Both the position numbers and the translations under genes were made by a program. Below are positions 34,525 to 44,952 of a stretch of 64,000 nucleotides of DNA, in pieces. Position 1 is the first letter of the stretch; each line of letters starts with the position of its first letter. The DNA comes from Diplolepis rosae (taxonomy: Eukaryota > Arthropoda > Insecta > Hymenoptera > Diplolepididae): assembly GCA_030998225.1 (NCBI GenBank), contig JAPYXD010000459.1, positions 1,178,001-1,242,000 of the forward strand, in the 5' to 3' direction. The notes below the pieces were generated by a model. The model worked only from the letters and a program-made list of their open reading frames with translations. It was not told the DNA's origin and made no database searches.

Positions 34525-35567
34525 GGATCTATAACTTAATTCGTGCGGTTTGCTAAGAGATGGCGTAACTTGATTATTATACCATCGTTCCAATATTCCA
34601 AACATACATGATTTAAAAGTAGTGATATTGGCTTGGAAGACGAAGAACGTCCTGGGCAGCCAAAAAAGTCTGAGGATGAAGAACTGGAAGCATTATTCGA
34701 TGAAGATTGTTGCCAAACACAAGAACAGCTCGCAGAATCTTTGGGACTCACTCAAGCAGCCATTTCAAAACGTTTAAAAGCAGCCGGATACATTGAAAAG
34801 CAAGGAAATTGGGTTCCACATGAACTCAAGCCGAGAGACGTTGAAAGGCGGTTTTGCATGTCCGAAATGCTGCTGGAATGCCACAAAAAGAAGTCATTTT
34901 TGCATCGGATTGTTACTGGTGATAAAAATGGATCCATTACGAAAACACCAAGCGCAAAAAATCATATGTGAAACCCGGCCAACCAGCCAAATCAACGGCA
35001 AAACCGAATATCCATGGGGCGAAGGTAATGCTCTGTATTTGGTGGGATCAGAAGGGTGTGCTGTATTATGAGCTGCTAAAACCGGGTGAAACCATCAATG
35101 GAGAACGCTACCGAACACAATTAATCCGTTTGAAGAGAGCAATAGCCGAAAAACGCCCGGAATATGCAACCAGACATGCGGCAATAATTTTCCATCATGA
35201 CAACGCTCGGCCTCATGTTGCTATTCCGGTTAAGAACTATTTGGAAAACAGTGGATGGGAAGTTTTACCCCACACGCCTTATAGCCCAGACCTTGCCCCT
35301 TATGACTACCATTTGTTCCGGTTGATGCAGAACGCCCTCACTGGAATACGGTTCACATCAGAACAGGGTATCAAAAATTGGCTTGATTCATTCTTGGCCG
35401 CCAAGCCTGCGCAGTTCTTTTGGGATAGAATCCACAAATTGCCAGAAAGATGAGAAAAAGTCATAGCTTCAGATGGGTAATACTTTGAATGATACTATTG
35501 TACATGTTTTTCTTAAATAAACGTTCAAATTTTGAAAAAAAAACCGCACAAATTAAGTTATAGATCC
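34525..35567 (+). mobile_element. Mariner-like element, N-terminally deleted
   Basis: TIRs of about 27 bp (left GGATCTATAACTTAATTCGT, right the inverse) enclose a mariner transposase relic (34633-35507). The open frames give the second helix-turn-helix region, V-T-G-D-K (first catalytic Asp, ~34917), W-W-D-Q-K-G-V, H-D-N-A-R-P-H (second Asp, ~35200) and S-P-D-L-A-P-Y-D-Y-H-L-F (third Asp, ~35303), fitting D34D. A frameshift near 34935, stops in the final P-E-R-W-E-K and S-D-G-Q stretches, and a missing first ~100 residues inactivate it. It interrupts hAT sequence. A clean TA duplication is not visible. Confidence 0.92.
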
Positions 35568-36326
35568 AGTACATGCGACATTCAGAAACTGATTTTTATA
35601 TTATAAGTTTTGCGTTCGTGTTCCTTTAACACTGAATTGGAAAAATATATTTAAGACTTAAGAGGGATCGATGCCTTACAAAAGTTTCGAGTTTGTTTTC
35701 CTTTCTTTATAAAAAATAGAAACGACATCAAAAACTTTTATGTTTTATTAAAATAGAAATGCGATAAAAAAATTATAAAAACAAAAAATAAATAAATTTG
35801 GAAACTAAAGTTCATAGAGGAAAGACCCTACAGTGGATAATGCAACATATAGATCTGTATACTGGCTAATCATTAATTAAAAATACTAATGTATTTAAAA
35901 GAATTAATTCTAGTTTTGAATTTTTTTTTAGAAATCTGAAGACATTTTTCAGAATTGTCTGAAGATTTCTGAAGAAAATCTGCAGAATCTGAAGATTTCT
36001 ATTGTGACGGCCTGGCAACACTGGGTCTCAACCGTAAAGTCTTAGTCATTCTCTAAATTCAAGATAGTTCGGACTCGAGTCAAGCCTAATTTTCATACAA
36101 TAATTACATAATAGAATAATGTTTTTTCTATTTCAAAATATAAAGTTTTTATACTTTGAATATATCGACTCATGTCACAAACATAATATTCCGGTCAGTG
36201 AATCTTCCGCCTTCTTTCGTCATCAAAATTGTTTTTTTCGTCAATTTTTGTTTGTAGCGGGAATTTTCAAAATGTTTGCTTATGAAATTATCCCTTTTCT
36301 AAAACTGATTTATCCTCTTGTTGTTA

Positions 36327-37505
36327 TAGTCAGTAGTCCTGAGATTGGTTTGATGCAGTTCTCCATCCGTTCCCATCCTGAGCGAGTCTTTTCAATTCGC
36401 AGTATCCGCTACAGCCTACGTCATTTTTAATTTGTTCCACGTACTCTAATCTTTGTCTCCTTTTCCCTTTGCCTCCCTCTACTGTACCATATAGAATTGT
36501 TCCTGCCAGTCCTTCATGTCTAAATGTATGTTCTATCAATCTATTGCGGCCTCTCTTTATACTAGCGCATAAGCTTCTCTTTTCTTTCACTAAGTTTGAA
36601 ACTTCCTTACTTGTCACCATATCTACCCAACTTATTTTTTATAGTTTCCTATAGCACCACATTTCAAAAGCCTCTAATCTTCTTTCTCCTTAACCTACAG
36701 TCCATGCTTCGCAACCATAGAGTGCCACGCTCCATACACATGTTTTGAGCACTTTCTTACTGATTTCTAGATCTATAAAATACTCTTCTATGCTTGTCCT
36801 AAATTCTGTAAGAGCTCTACTGCTATTAGATCTACTCCTGGAGCTTCATTTGCTTTGAGGCCCAAAATTCTTCTTTAAAATCGAATCCCTCCTCTCATAA
36901 TTTTGAAGCTTATTTTGGTTTACTACGAGGTAGATTACAACGTCACCTTTATATAGGGTCTCTATGTATTCTACCCACTTACTGACTATCTCTGCTTTCT
37001 GTTAACGCTATTCCGTTTTTACCCTTAACTATGTTTGCATTGATTCGACTTTTCCTAAAATTTTCTCTTATTTTCCTGCGAGCTGCGTTTACTTTTCCTA
37101 TCCTGAAAAATATATTCTATCTGATATCTTCATATATCGCCGGGTATTGCCCACATATATCCTCTTCTTTTGTGAAAAGCTTTTGTGACCAGCTTATGTT
37201 TCGTGCAGAATCCTACTAACCTATCTCTGCGTTCATTTCGTTTATCTAGACCATATTTTCCTACAATATTTCCATCTTTTCCCTCTCCTACTACCGCGTT
37301 CCAGTCTCCCATTAGAATCATATTGTCCGTTCCTTTAACCCCATTTAATACATCCTCGATCTCCTCATAAACGCGCTCTACTTCATCATCCTCGTAAGTT
37401 GACGTTGGAATATAGACTTGAATAATAATTGTTTCTACTGTTTTTTTTTTATTTCTTATCCAAATAATCCTATTACTACACTGGTGGTAGTCCTTAACCT
37501 TCATT
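36327..37505 (-). pseudogene. Non-LTR retrotransposon (APE-type), internally deleted
   Basis: Reading leftward, 37504-37130 is an AP-like endonuclease segment with V-Y-I-P-T-S, I-L-M-G-D-W-N-A-V-V-G and K-R-N-E-R-R-D-R-L. Next is a short RT scrap near 36960-36840, then 36800-36640 with V-W-S-V-A-L-Y-G-C-E-A-W-T, and 36620-36330 with the C-terminal R-Q-R-L-E-Y-V-E-Q-I and N-G-W-R-T-A-S-N-Q-S. Most of the RT palm is deleted, so the copy is far shorter than a full LINE. The exact clade cannot be fixed. Confidence 0.85.
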
Positions 37506-38270
37506 CCATTTAAGCGACAAAAATTAAAATTGTTAAGAATTAATAATGTTCTTTACAAAAACAACATTGCAACATTATCTACCCTACCCGAATAGAAAAT
37601 TTTCTATTGAATTTGATTGAATGGGATTTTAAATTTGTTAAATGGATTTTTGATCGGATGAGAAAAATTATTTAAGTGGTATTGTTTGTTAAAAATTAGT
37701 TAAGAAAAGCATCGCGTCTAGCCTCAGAAAGAGAATGTCAGTTAGATACAAAAGCACGTTTTCAAGAATGATTCGCGACTCGAAACACTTGACCCTGGTA
37801 TTAATCTCGGTATATCAACCCTGCGATTCGGTGAGGGCGTTTCGAAACTAATATACGATGACACGGCCCACGCCTCTATCGGCAAGAGCCTAACAAGGAC
37901 TGACTTTAACGGTTAAATAATATTGCTTTGCTCCCTTCTTTTTTGTTCTCTATCTTTCTCTTTATTCTTCTTCTAATTACTCATCCCTCTTTCTCTTACT
38001 TTGTCTCTCTCCACCCTTTCCTGTCACTTACTCTTTTTTACGATCTTGCCTTTTTTTATCTTCTTTTTCCTTACTCCTTTTATTTAACAATTTTTCTTTT
38101 ATTTGTCTTGCTTTTCACGCATCTTTGTGCTTGTATCGATGCTTATTTTGATAATGTAATGAGATAAATAAAGAATACATTTTAAAAAAAGGCCGACCTT
38201 TTATAACTTCAGTTTTTTAAATCTTCGTGTTTTTTTTATTTATAACACCCTTCTGCTATAAAAAAAATAA
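37506..38270. other. Unassigned interval with pyrimidine-rich tract
   Basis: 37920-38110 is almost all T and C on the plus strand, giving an 80-codon hydrophobic frame that is very probably not a gene. Nothing else is recognised. Confidence 0.45.
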
Positions 38271-38330
38271 GAGGGTATTCTAGTTTGACCATGCCTTTTC
38301 GAGGGCATTGTTCCAACTTCAATAAAAAAA

Positions 38331-39769
38331 ATCTGCCCGCTTCGCGGGCACATTCTCATCGCGCGCAGCTCGCTTCGCTCGTAAGTTTGAGCGCGCCTAG
38401 GGCGCGCGATTTGATCGTTGCGCTGCGCGCTCCGGAATTTTCGAACGTCGCGCTTCGCGCTCCGTTCTTCCTGGACTTCGCGCTCGGTCTTGTGCTCTTC
38501 GCATACGTTTAAGTTTATTTCTTATAATTTAATACTGAAGCTCAAACCAATTTAATGATATTAAAGATGATGTAAATTAGTCATTTTCTCAAATCCACTA
38601 AGTTTCTTTTTCAGTTTAAGTGAAACAGGAAATTCAATTTACTTAAGGCTCTATCGGCCTTAAGGAACACATTCTCATCATGACACTCGGGCTTCGCGCT
38701 CGATTTTCTGTATGCATTTTTGTAACTTTTTAATAAATTACATGATTATTGATAAATTTATTTTCTTCCAAATATCTCAAAAAGGAAAAACAATCGTAGA
38801 CTTTATTTAAGGAAATGATTTTGCAGAACAACGCTTATTTCGTATCTCACATATTTTGGTGAAAAAAATCGAATTTTTTTAATATTAAAAATCAAAACAT
38901 AAAATATACATCCTGTCCCGAAATGTCTTGATGAGAATTTGTAGACCTCATTTAGGCAAACAATTTTCCATCTAAACGTTTTTTTTGTATCTCACATATT
39001 TTGTCTAAAAATGGAATTTTTGAATTTTAATCGTATTTTTTGGAATTGAAACGAAAAATATATGTTTTATCAGAAAGTGTGTCAAACAAAATTTGTAGAT
39101 CTTTTTGAAACGAACAACTTTGTATTCTTACGTTTTCTTCGTATTTCACATATTATTGTTAAAAAATTGAATTTTGGATTTTCAATGGTTTTTTTTTTAA
39201 ATTAATAAGAAATATATGCATCTTATGAAAAAATGTTACAATTCAAATTTGTAGGTCTTTATGTAAAAAATAATATTGTATCATAACGTTTTTTCGTATC
39301 TCGTATAATTTAACTTGAAAATGGAATTTTGATATTGACTTTTTTCGAATTTGAATATGCTGTAACATTTCTAATTTTGATTTAATCAAAAAATGTTATC
39401 AGGATAATTTGTAGAGATTTATGGGCACTATCAAAAACCAGTATTGAAATTTTTGATTTTTTAAAAAAATTATTTTCAAAAACACAAAAGTAGTGCTCAA
39501 TCCCTCAATTTTGATTGGATGTGGCTGGTTAACGAACTTGTCCTTACTTTTTCGGCTCCGATAAAGTGTACCAAAGCTCAATTCAATCTGATAATTCTGT
39601 CGAGAGTTATGCCGCACACGACCTACAGACAGACAGACAGACAGACACTTTCGTAAAAACCCTTTTTTCTGACTCAGGGGGTCTCAAAACGTAAAGATTT
39701 GATGAAAATTTCGAAAGTCATTTTTCACATAAAACCAATACCTTCTCATCCATGATGAGAATGTAAAAA
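38331..39769 (+). mobile_element. ~1.44 kb repeat element, copy B
   Basis: It begins CTGCCCGCTTCGCGGGCACA with palindromic GCGCTTCGCGCTC words. It continues through a divergent array of ~145-160 bp units (unit starts near 38796, 38941, 39095, 39251 and 39411, each with GTAGA/GTAGG). It then shows the block AACGAACTTGTCCTTACTTT and a (GACA)n run, and ends with a perfect 8-bp hairpin (TTCTCATC, GATGAGAA) and TGTAAAAA. ACATTCTCATC near the start and GATGAGAATGT at the end are inverse. It is non-coding, and its class is unknown. Copies are at 15140 and 60201. Confidence 0.8.
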
Positions 39770-39786
39770 AACTTTCCGACATTTCA

Positions 39787-39905
39787 GGTGCTTCAAACGA
39801 TAGTTGAGTAAAATGTGCATCGGGCGTATTACTTCAACCAGCAATGTTATGGTTCACTTGAATAAAAAAAAATTCTTACCTCGAGACTGACATTAGTTAT
39901 CCGAT
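39787..39905. repeat. Dispersed repeat, inverse of 20952-21062
   Basis: Same block as at 20952, reverse-complemented, with CAGGTGCTTCAAACGATAG and AATTCTTACCTCGAG as landmarks. It abuts the 3' end of repeat copy B. Confidence 0.65.
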
Positions 39906-40107
39906 ACATATACTACTGTGGGAAAAAACTAAGGTGAATTTTTAATTGAAACTTAGCGGGCTAACGGATTCGGGCAAACTTTTTTATTTTTATGTTGGCC
40001 CTTTTGTTACTGACATCTGTGCCAAATTTCATGTCAATATCATCATTTGTAACATAGGTACGCTTGTGTTTTCTAAACGACTAAAAGTGATTTTTTCGAT
40101 TTTTACA

Positions 40108-40750
40108 ATGTCTGAAATTGTTGAGCAAAGAAGTGCCATTAAATTTTGTCTGCGGAATGAAATTTCAGTTGCGGAAACGTTCAGAATGTTGCAGAAGGCC
40201 TTCGGTGATTTGAGCATGTCGCAGAAAAATGTTTATAAGTGATACAAAGACTTCAAAGAAGGCAGAGAACGTGTTGATGACTTGGAACGCCCCGGACGAC
40301 CATCAACATCAACTGTCGAGCAACACGTCAATCAAATCAAAGAATTAGTGCACAAAAATCGTCGATTGACAATTAGAGACCTTGCTGACATTATTGGCAT
40401 TTCAAGAGGATTACTCAACACCGTTTCAAAAGATATTTTGGCCAGACAACTCGTGGTTTTTGCATCACGATAATGCGCCGTCTCGCACTGCACTCGTTCT
40501 TCGTGACCATTTCGCCAAAAACTCAACGCATATCGTTCCACAACAACCACATTCGCCTGATTTGGCTTCGTATGACTTCTGGCTATTCCAAAAAAAAAGA
40601 TCACTCCTAGGACACGGTTTGAAACGATTGAAGAGATACAAGCCGAAACGAAGAAGGCTTTGAAGGCAATTCCGGAAATCAAATTTAACAAATGTTTCGA
40701 CGATTGGAAAAAACGTTGGCATATGAAGTTTAATAAAAAGAAAGTTTGAT
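40108..40750 (+). pseudogene. Mariner-like transposase, internally deleted
   Basis: The start M-S-E-I-V-E-Q-R and the N-terminal DNA-binding region (residues 1-100, with R-P-G-R-P-S linker and R-R-L-T-I-R-D-L-A) are clear apart from one stop. The protein then jumps from ~40430 to the second Asp motif (H-H-D-N-A-P-S-R-T-A), losing roughly 150 residues including the first catalytic Asp. The third Asp motif S-P-D-L-A-S-Y-D-F-W follows at D34D spacing. A further frame change near 40615 gives the W-K-K-R-W-H end. It belongs to a different mariner lineage from the copy at 34525. TIRs were not identified. Confidence 0.9.
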
Positions 40751-41350
40751 TCTACTAATCCCCGATGCCCGGTCCATAGAAGACTCCTTTTCCTATTTCG
40801 AATGATTGTTGCTGGGCCACTTGTTGCTCTCTTTCAGCAACTCTATTGTATACATTTACTACTTGCCTGGCTGCCAGCCGGGGCGACTTTCCGCGGCGAA
40901 CGGTGCATAGCACACCGCGCCCTGCTCAGTACGCCCTGCTTTAGTTCCGTTATAAAGTCCGAACCAAACAATAGTAGATTGCATACCAAGGGCGGCATGG
41001 TGGCGATTGTGACGAGTGTGAAGTGAACCCGCCTGAGCGTAGGGAGGGCGGTATTCACACGAGTCACATCGCCATCATGTCTCTCGAGATAAACACGACG
41101 TTTTGTGTCAAAATTGGTGGAAAAAGTCGCATTGCGTGCGAGCGCGTAGTTACCCGCGGGCAGTCAAGTGTCGGGCGGTATGAACATTTCGCCTGATCGC
41201 GTCGCCGAGACGCAATTGGCTGCATGCCGCTCTACGCGCAAGCATGCAATGCGCCTTTTTCCGCCCGTTTGGACACAAATCATTTTGTGTGCAAATTCTA
41301 CGTACTATATGCAATACTATCCAAAAATGCAAAAAAATCGATTTTTTACC
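40751..41350. other. GC-richer unassigned segment
   Basis: 40850-41280 is distinctly richer in G+C than its flanks. It has several short overlapping frames, none with a known domain. It may be the interior of the TIR element that ends at 41372. Confidence 0.35.
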
Positions 41351-41372
41351 GATCAAACTAGAATACTCCCTT

Positions 41373-42132
41373 AATGAAAATTTTTCTTATTAGACGTATG
41401 TAATTAATAGATTTAATTACAAGGGGTTAACAACTTTAGTGATCAAATGGACTTCGAAGATATGTAGTGATGTCACAGGATATACTTCATCGTGAAACAG
41501 AATACCTTAACTTGAAAATATATCTGTTGCAACGCAATCCTTTACAAATAATATTTCAAAAATTTTTCTTTGATATCATTTTTTCCGTCTATGCAGTAAC
41601 TTTTGGAAAGTGTTTCTGAACTGCCTTGCGAATGAACATTGAACTAAAACCTAAATTAGATTAAAGACACGCTTTTGGCCTTATAGAAACTTATCGTGCT
41701 CTCAAAACCTGAATCAGTTAAATAGTCACTGATTATATCAGTAAAAATATATCAACTGACGAATCAGTGCCCTGCTTTGATTTCATTGAGGAATCAATGA
41801 ATACGCACTGCGAATCAGTGGCAGTTCACTGATCCACACAAAGTAAAACCAATCCTCTTTGAGTAGTAGCCCTAGAAAGCTAGCCCATAAATGTTTGCAA
41901 TCCAAATCATCGCATTTTCATTACCCTCGTTACATAGCGAACACGCTACTAGCATTGAAGTGAACTGGAAATTCCATGAAACAACAAGAATCAAGCAGCA
42001 CTGATCCAAAAGGTGCATCCAAAAGTAAGCAAGTTTTTTTTCCACCAATTATTCCTCGTCTCCTTTTCGTGTCCTTGCCATAGCATGTAATCATTTCTAG
42101 CTGCGCGTTTCAACAATTTATTTAATATCAAA
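41373..42132. repeat. Repeat-bearing interval before the gag-like frame
   Basis: 41707-41794 is the inverse of 17825-17912 (CACTGAT words). The remaining sequence to 42132 may contain LTR or leader of the BEL/Pao element, but I could not define an LTR or primer-binding site. Confidence 0.45.
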
Positions 42133-42600
42133 ATGGCTGAAAAAATACATCAATTTAAGATTAAAATTGCCACCGCGAAACGTAAAATAACAAACTTTGG
42201 ACATTTTGTCGATAAATATAACCCGAATCGCGATTTCTATATTCTAGAGATAAGAAAAAAAGATAACGATAGGAACTTCACAGAATTTGAAACCTTGCAA
42301 GCGGAATTTAAAGTATTGAAAGATGATCCTACTCACCCCGCTATTCGTACAGAATATGAAGATAGGTCTGAATTTAAAATCTATTTCGAAGGACTTTAGC
42401 ATTCGCTGGTTACTTGATCAAGTGCAAAAACACGTCAAAAACTAAATTCATTCTATCGTGAAAAGTGGGACGATTTTAGCTGTGAATCCACAAATCCTAC
42501 CTACAAGGTAATAGTAACATTCCTACAACGTCGCGCGCAATTCGAAGACACTCGGTCTCATCAAAATGAATACATTTCCTGCGTCCGAATCATCGTGTCC
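42133..42600 (+). pseudogene. BEL/Pao-type gag-like fragment
   Basis: An 88-codon frame starts at a good ATG and is continued after a stop by further similar sequence to about 42600. The K-rich start and the short helical F-x-x-L-Q-A-E-F stretch fit the N-terminal gag of BEL/Pao elements, and the pol relic of that family lies 2 kb downstream in the same orientation. The assignment rests mainly on position. Confidence 0.5.
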
Positions 42601-42819
42601 TAGATTGTGAGTTAAAAATACCTTTATCATATGTATTAAATACAGGATGATAAGTACCATTCACTGGAACTGAATTACAATACTAGTATAGTACACATTA
42701 ACGAAAGATCAGTAGATTTTACCGATCTGGATGTTTCGCTTAACTCGCGCACATGTAACGAAAACATAACCTTCATGTGTGCCGGCAACGCTGGGTGTAA
42801 ACAAAGGAATTTCCAACTG

Positions 42820-43435
42820 CAGTGAGAAAAACGGATCATAAAACCTGGATGTTAAAAGTAGGGATAGTATTCGGTAAAATCAAAAAATTCATTCTCGGTT
42901 TTTCATATAATTCGTTTCAGAATGTCGTCCGAGTGCTTCCGAAATTATCCGAATATCTTCGTAGACTCGAATCCAAGTCTGGCCAACTCAGTAGTGGCTT
43001 ATAAGCGACATTTATTTCGGAATATGGCAAGCGAGAATAGCCGAGAGGCTTTAGGCGTTAGGAATGCGTTTAGTTAATGTAGATATAGGTAGAGTTAGAG
43101 GGTTCGAACCCAAAAGCGATTCTGAAATTTAATTTCAAGCGTATGGGATTATAAATAGTGTAGCATTGTGTACTTAAATATGTGAACATAAATGAGGTAT
43201 GATAATAATATTTGTGTATGTGTTCCCACTGAAACCTTCCCTCTTCTGAGGGGACGCACGCGTTAAATCTGGTATGTTTCAGTTTATAATCCAAGATATT
43301 ATCCGATACTATCTTTTTTTTAACATCTACAGATTATGGTTTTAATAATCTAGATCGCTGTCCCATAGTTAATAGTCCAAGATTATACCCGGTAACATAT
43401 TTTTCATCACCGTTTACAATCCATTTTTCTCAGTG
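42820..43435. mobile_element. CACT-ended MITE with TG duplication (GGATAAT words)
   Basis: The right end TTTTTCTCAGTG is canonical. The left end CAGTGAGAAAAA has one change from CACTGAGAAAA. TG flanks both sides (42818-42819, 43436-43437). Words of the GGATAAT / ATTATCCGA type recur inside. A tRNA-like region sits in the middle. It interrupts the BEL/Pao relic. Confidence 0.6.
43031..43130 (+). pseudogene. Leu/Ser-type tRNA-like sequence
   Basis: A TAGCCGAGAGGC A-box (as in class II tRNAs) is followed about 70 bases later by a perfect B-box palindrome GGGTTCGAACCC. The spacing suits a long variable arm, but the acceptor stem does not pair well, so this is a pseudogene or SINE head. Confidence 0.45.
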
Positions 43436-44504
43436 TGCAAAGAAAGTAGCCAAAACAAAAGACCTGTGTTATCCGAAACGAATATGATACTTTCACTAAG
43501 AAAAATCGGTAAAGCTACTGTCTTATAAGTAATTCTGACATTCGACAAACGTAAAGAGCAGTAACATTTTGGTAAACTATACCGTTACAGTAAGTTACAT
43601 TCTCTTACACGCTATGGAAATGTAACAGAATAATAAGCATTTGTAGCATTTAGAAACAGTGTAGGATAGCAATTGGCTCGGTGAAATTTACTGATCCGCA
43701 AGTCAGTACCACTTATGTATTCGTATTTGTAACTACCAAATCTGATTACAGCTACTTGTTCAGCCTAGTAACATTCAGTTAACTGGCCAGTTGTCCATAT
43801 AAGTACTTAGAAATTAAGTAAAATTTACCGGATTTTCAGTATATTATACGGAACTTTTTTCTGCGTGTGGGATTCCTCATGAAAATCGGCGAAACTCCGG
43901 AACAAAATCAGAAGTCCCCATAAATCGAATATATAATAGTACTTTCGATTTCGAGGAATCTATTAGTATTATAAAAACAAAGGGTTGACGACTTCAATCA
44001 AGAGAAAATTGCGAGAAAAGTACAGAATATAAAAATCGCCTCGAGGTGAAATTAATAAATTTTTATTATCGCTTTTTTCCGGGGACATTTCCGTGATTTC
44101 TTACCCTTCTACTCAGATGTAACTATAATACATATGATTATTAAAACAATAAGTAGCAATGAGCATTCATATAAGACGTGCCCTCACGATGCGCCTCACT
44201 TCATACGACACCAAACACCGAAGCCACCTTAATCGACGCCAGGGGTGGTGGGCACCCCAGACAAATTTTGATCTAATTTTTTTGTTCAAAAATTTTTTTC
44301 ATGAATCTGTTTTAAGACTTCAGAATCGAAATTTTTTGATCGGACGGTTTGAATCTTATTTTTAAATGTTCAAAGTATATTTCGTATTTTTTCCAATTCA
44401 ATTTGTGCAATACTCTAGTTGTAATCAACGTTCAAAGTACGAATCGTAAAAAAATGTTCGAAAAAGTTTGTATCCCAAGAAGAGCATGCATGCAAAAATC
44501 ATTT
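43436..44504. other. GTAAC-word element and unassigned sequence
   Basis: 43505-43867 repeats GTAAC / GTTAC words and ends TTTTTTCTGCGTG followed by TG, a variant of the CACT-type end. A matching left end was not fixed. The remainder to 44504 shows no gene and is probably eroded BEL/Pao plus inserts. Confidence 0.4.
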
Positions 44505-44952
44505 TAAAAACAGTAAGCGACGCAATTCCATTGATCGTTACGTCATTAGATTGCCCTTCAATTTAAAAAAAAATGAAAAACTAGGTGATTCGCGCACTAT
44601 GGTTGTTCGTCGTTTTCATTATTTAGAGAAACGTTTTGAAAAAAATCTTGACTTAAAGATAAAATATTGTGATTTTTTAAAAGAATACAAAACGTTAAGT
44701 CACTTATCGTCAATAAAAAATCAAAATCTCGTTTTACCACGCTGTATAAAAGAAGACAGCGTTACTACTAAGACTCGCGTCGTTTTCGGTAGCTCCGTGG
44801 AAACTTCGTCTGGTATATCACTCAATAATGCGTTAAAGGACGGCCCCACAATTCAGGACGATTTTTTCTCTCTACTAATTCAATTTCGTTCTCATATATA
44901 TACTCTTACCGCTGAAATCGAAAAAGTGTACAGACAAGTCTCAGTGCATCTA

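Larger units (their letters stand above)
22581..36023 (+). mobile_element. hAT-superfamily element, expanded by nested insertions
   Basis: The ends are inverted: the left starts CAGTGTTGCCAGGTC and the right ends GCCTGGCAACACTG. Both ends are followed inward by repeated TCTGAAGA(A) words, as expected for subterminal binding sites. The interior carries hAT transposase pieces (30640-30770, 32810-34281). Most of the 13.4 kb is inserted DNA: the 28S/R2/R1 block, an R1-clade LINE, an LTR-like stretch and a mariner. The 8 bases flanking each end do not match, so the target duplication has decayed or the two ends come from different copies. Pairing of these ends is therefore likely but unproven. Confidence 0.65.
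38271..41372. mobile_element. TIR pair GGGTATTCTAGTTTGA enclosing nested elements
   Basis: The left end GAGGGTATTCTAGTTTGACC (38271) is matched by the inverted GATCAAACTAGAATACTCCC (41351-41370). Between them lie repeat copy B, a block also found near 20952, a mariner remnant and a GC-rich segment. A single similar end occurs at 2941. These may be the ends of one old element filled by later insertions, or two solo ends. Confidence 0.5.

Noticed and set aside
22581..36023. Intact hAT with 8-bp duplication
   Set aside because: The flanking 8-mers differ, so I report the pair of ends without claiming a target duplication.
37928..38167. 79-codon hydrophobic frame resembling a membrane protein
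   Set aside because: It is read from a T/C-rich tract; low-complexity composition explains the hydrophobicity.
39399..39617. Conserved-looking minus frame in repeat copy B (also near 16155 and 61307 on plus)
   Set aside because: Similarity among copies reflects the repeat itself; frames are short, differ in ends and carry no domain.
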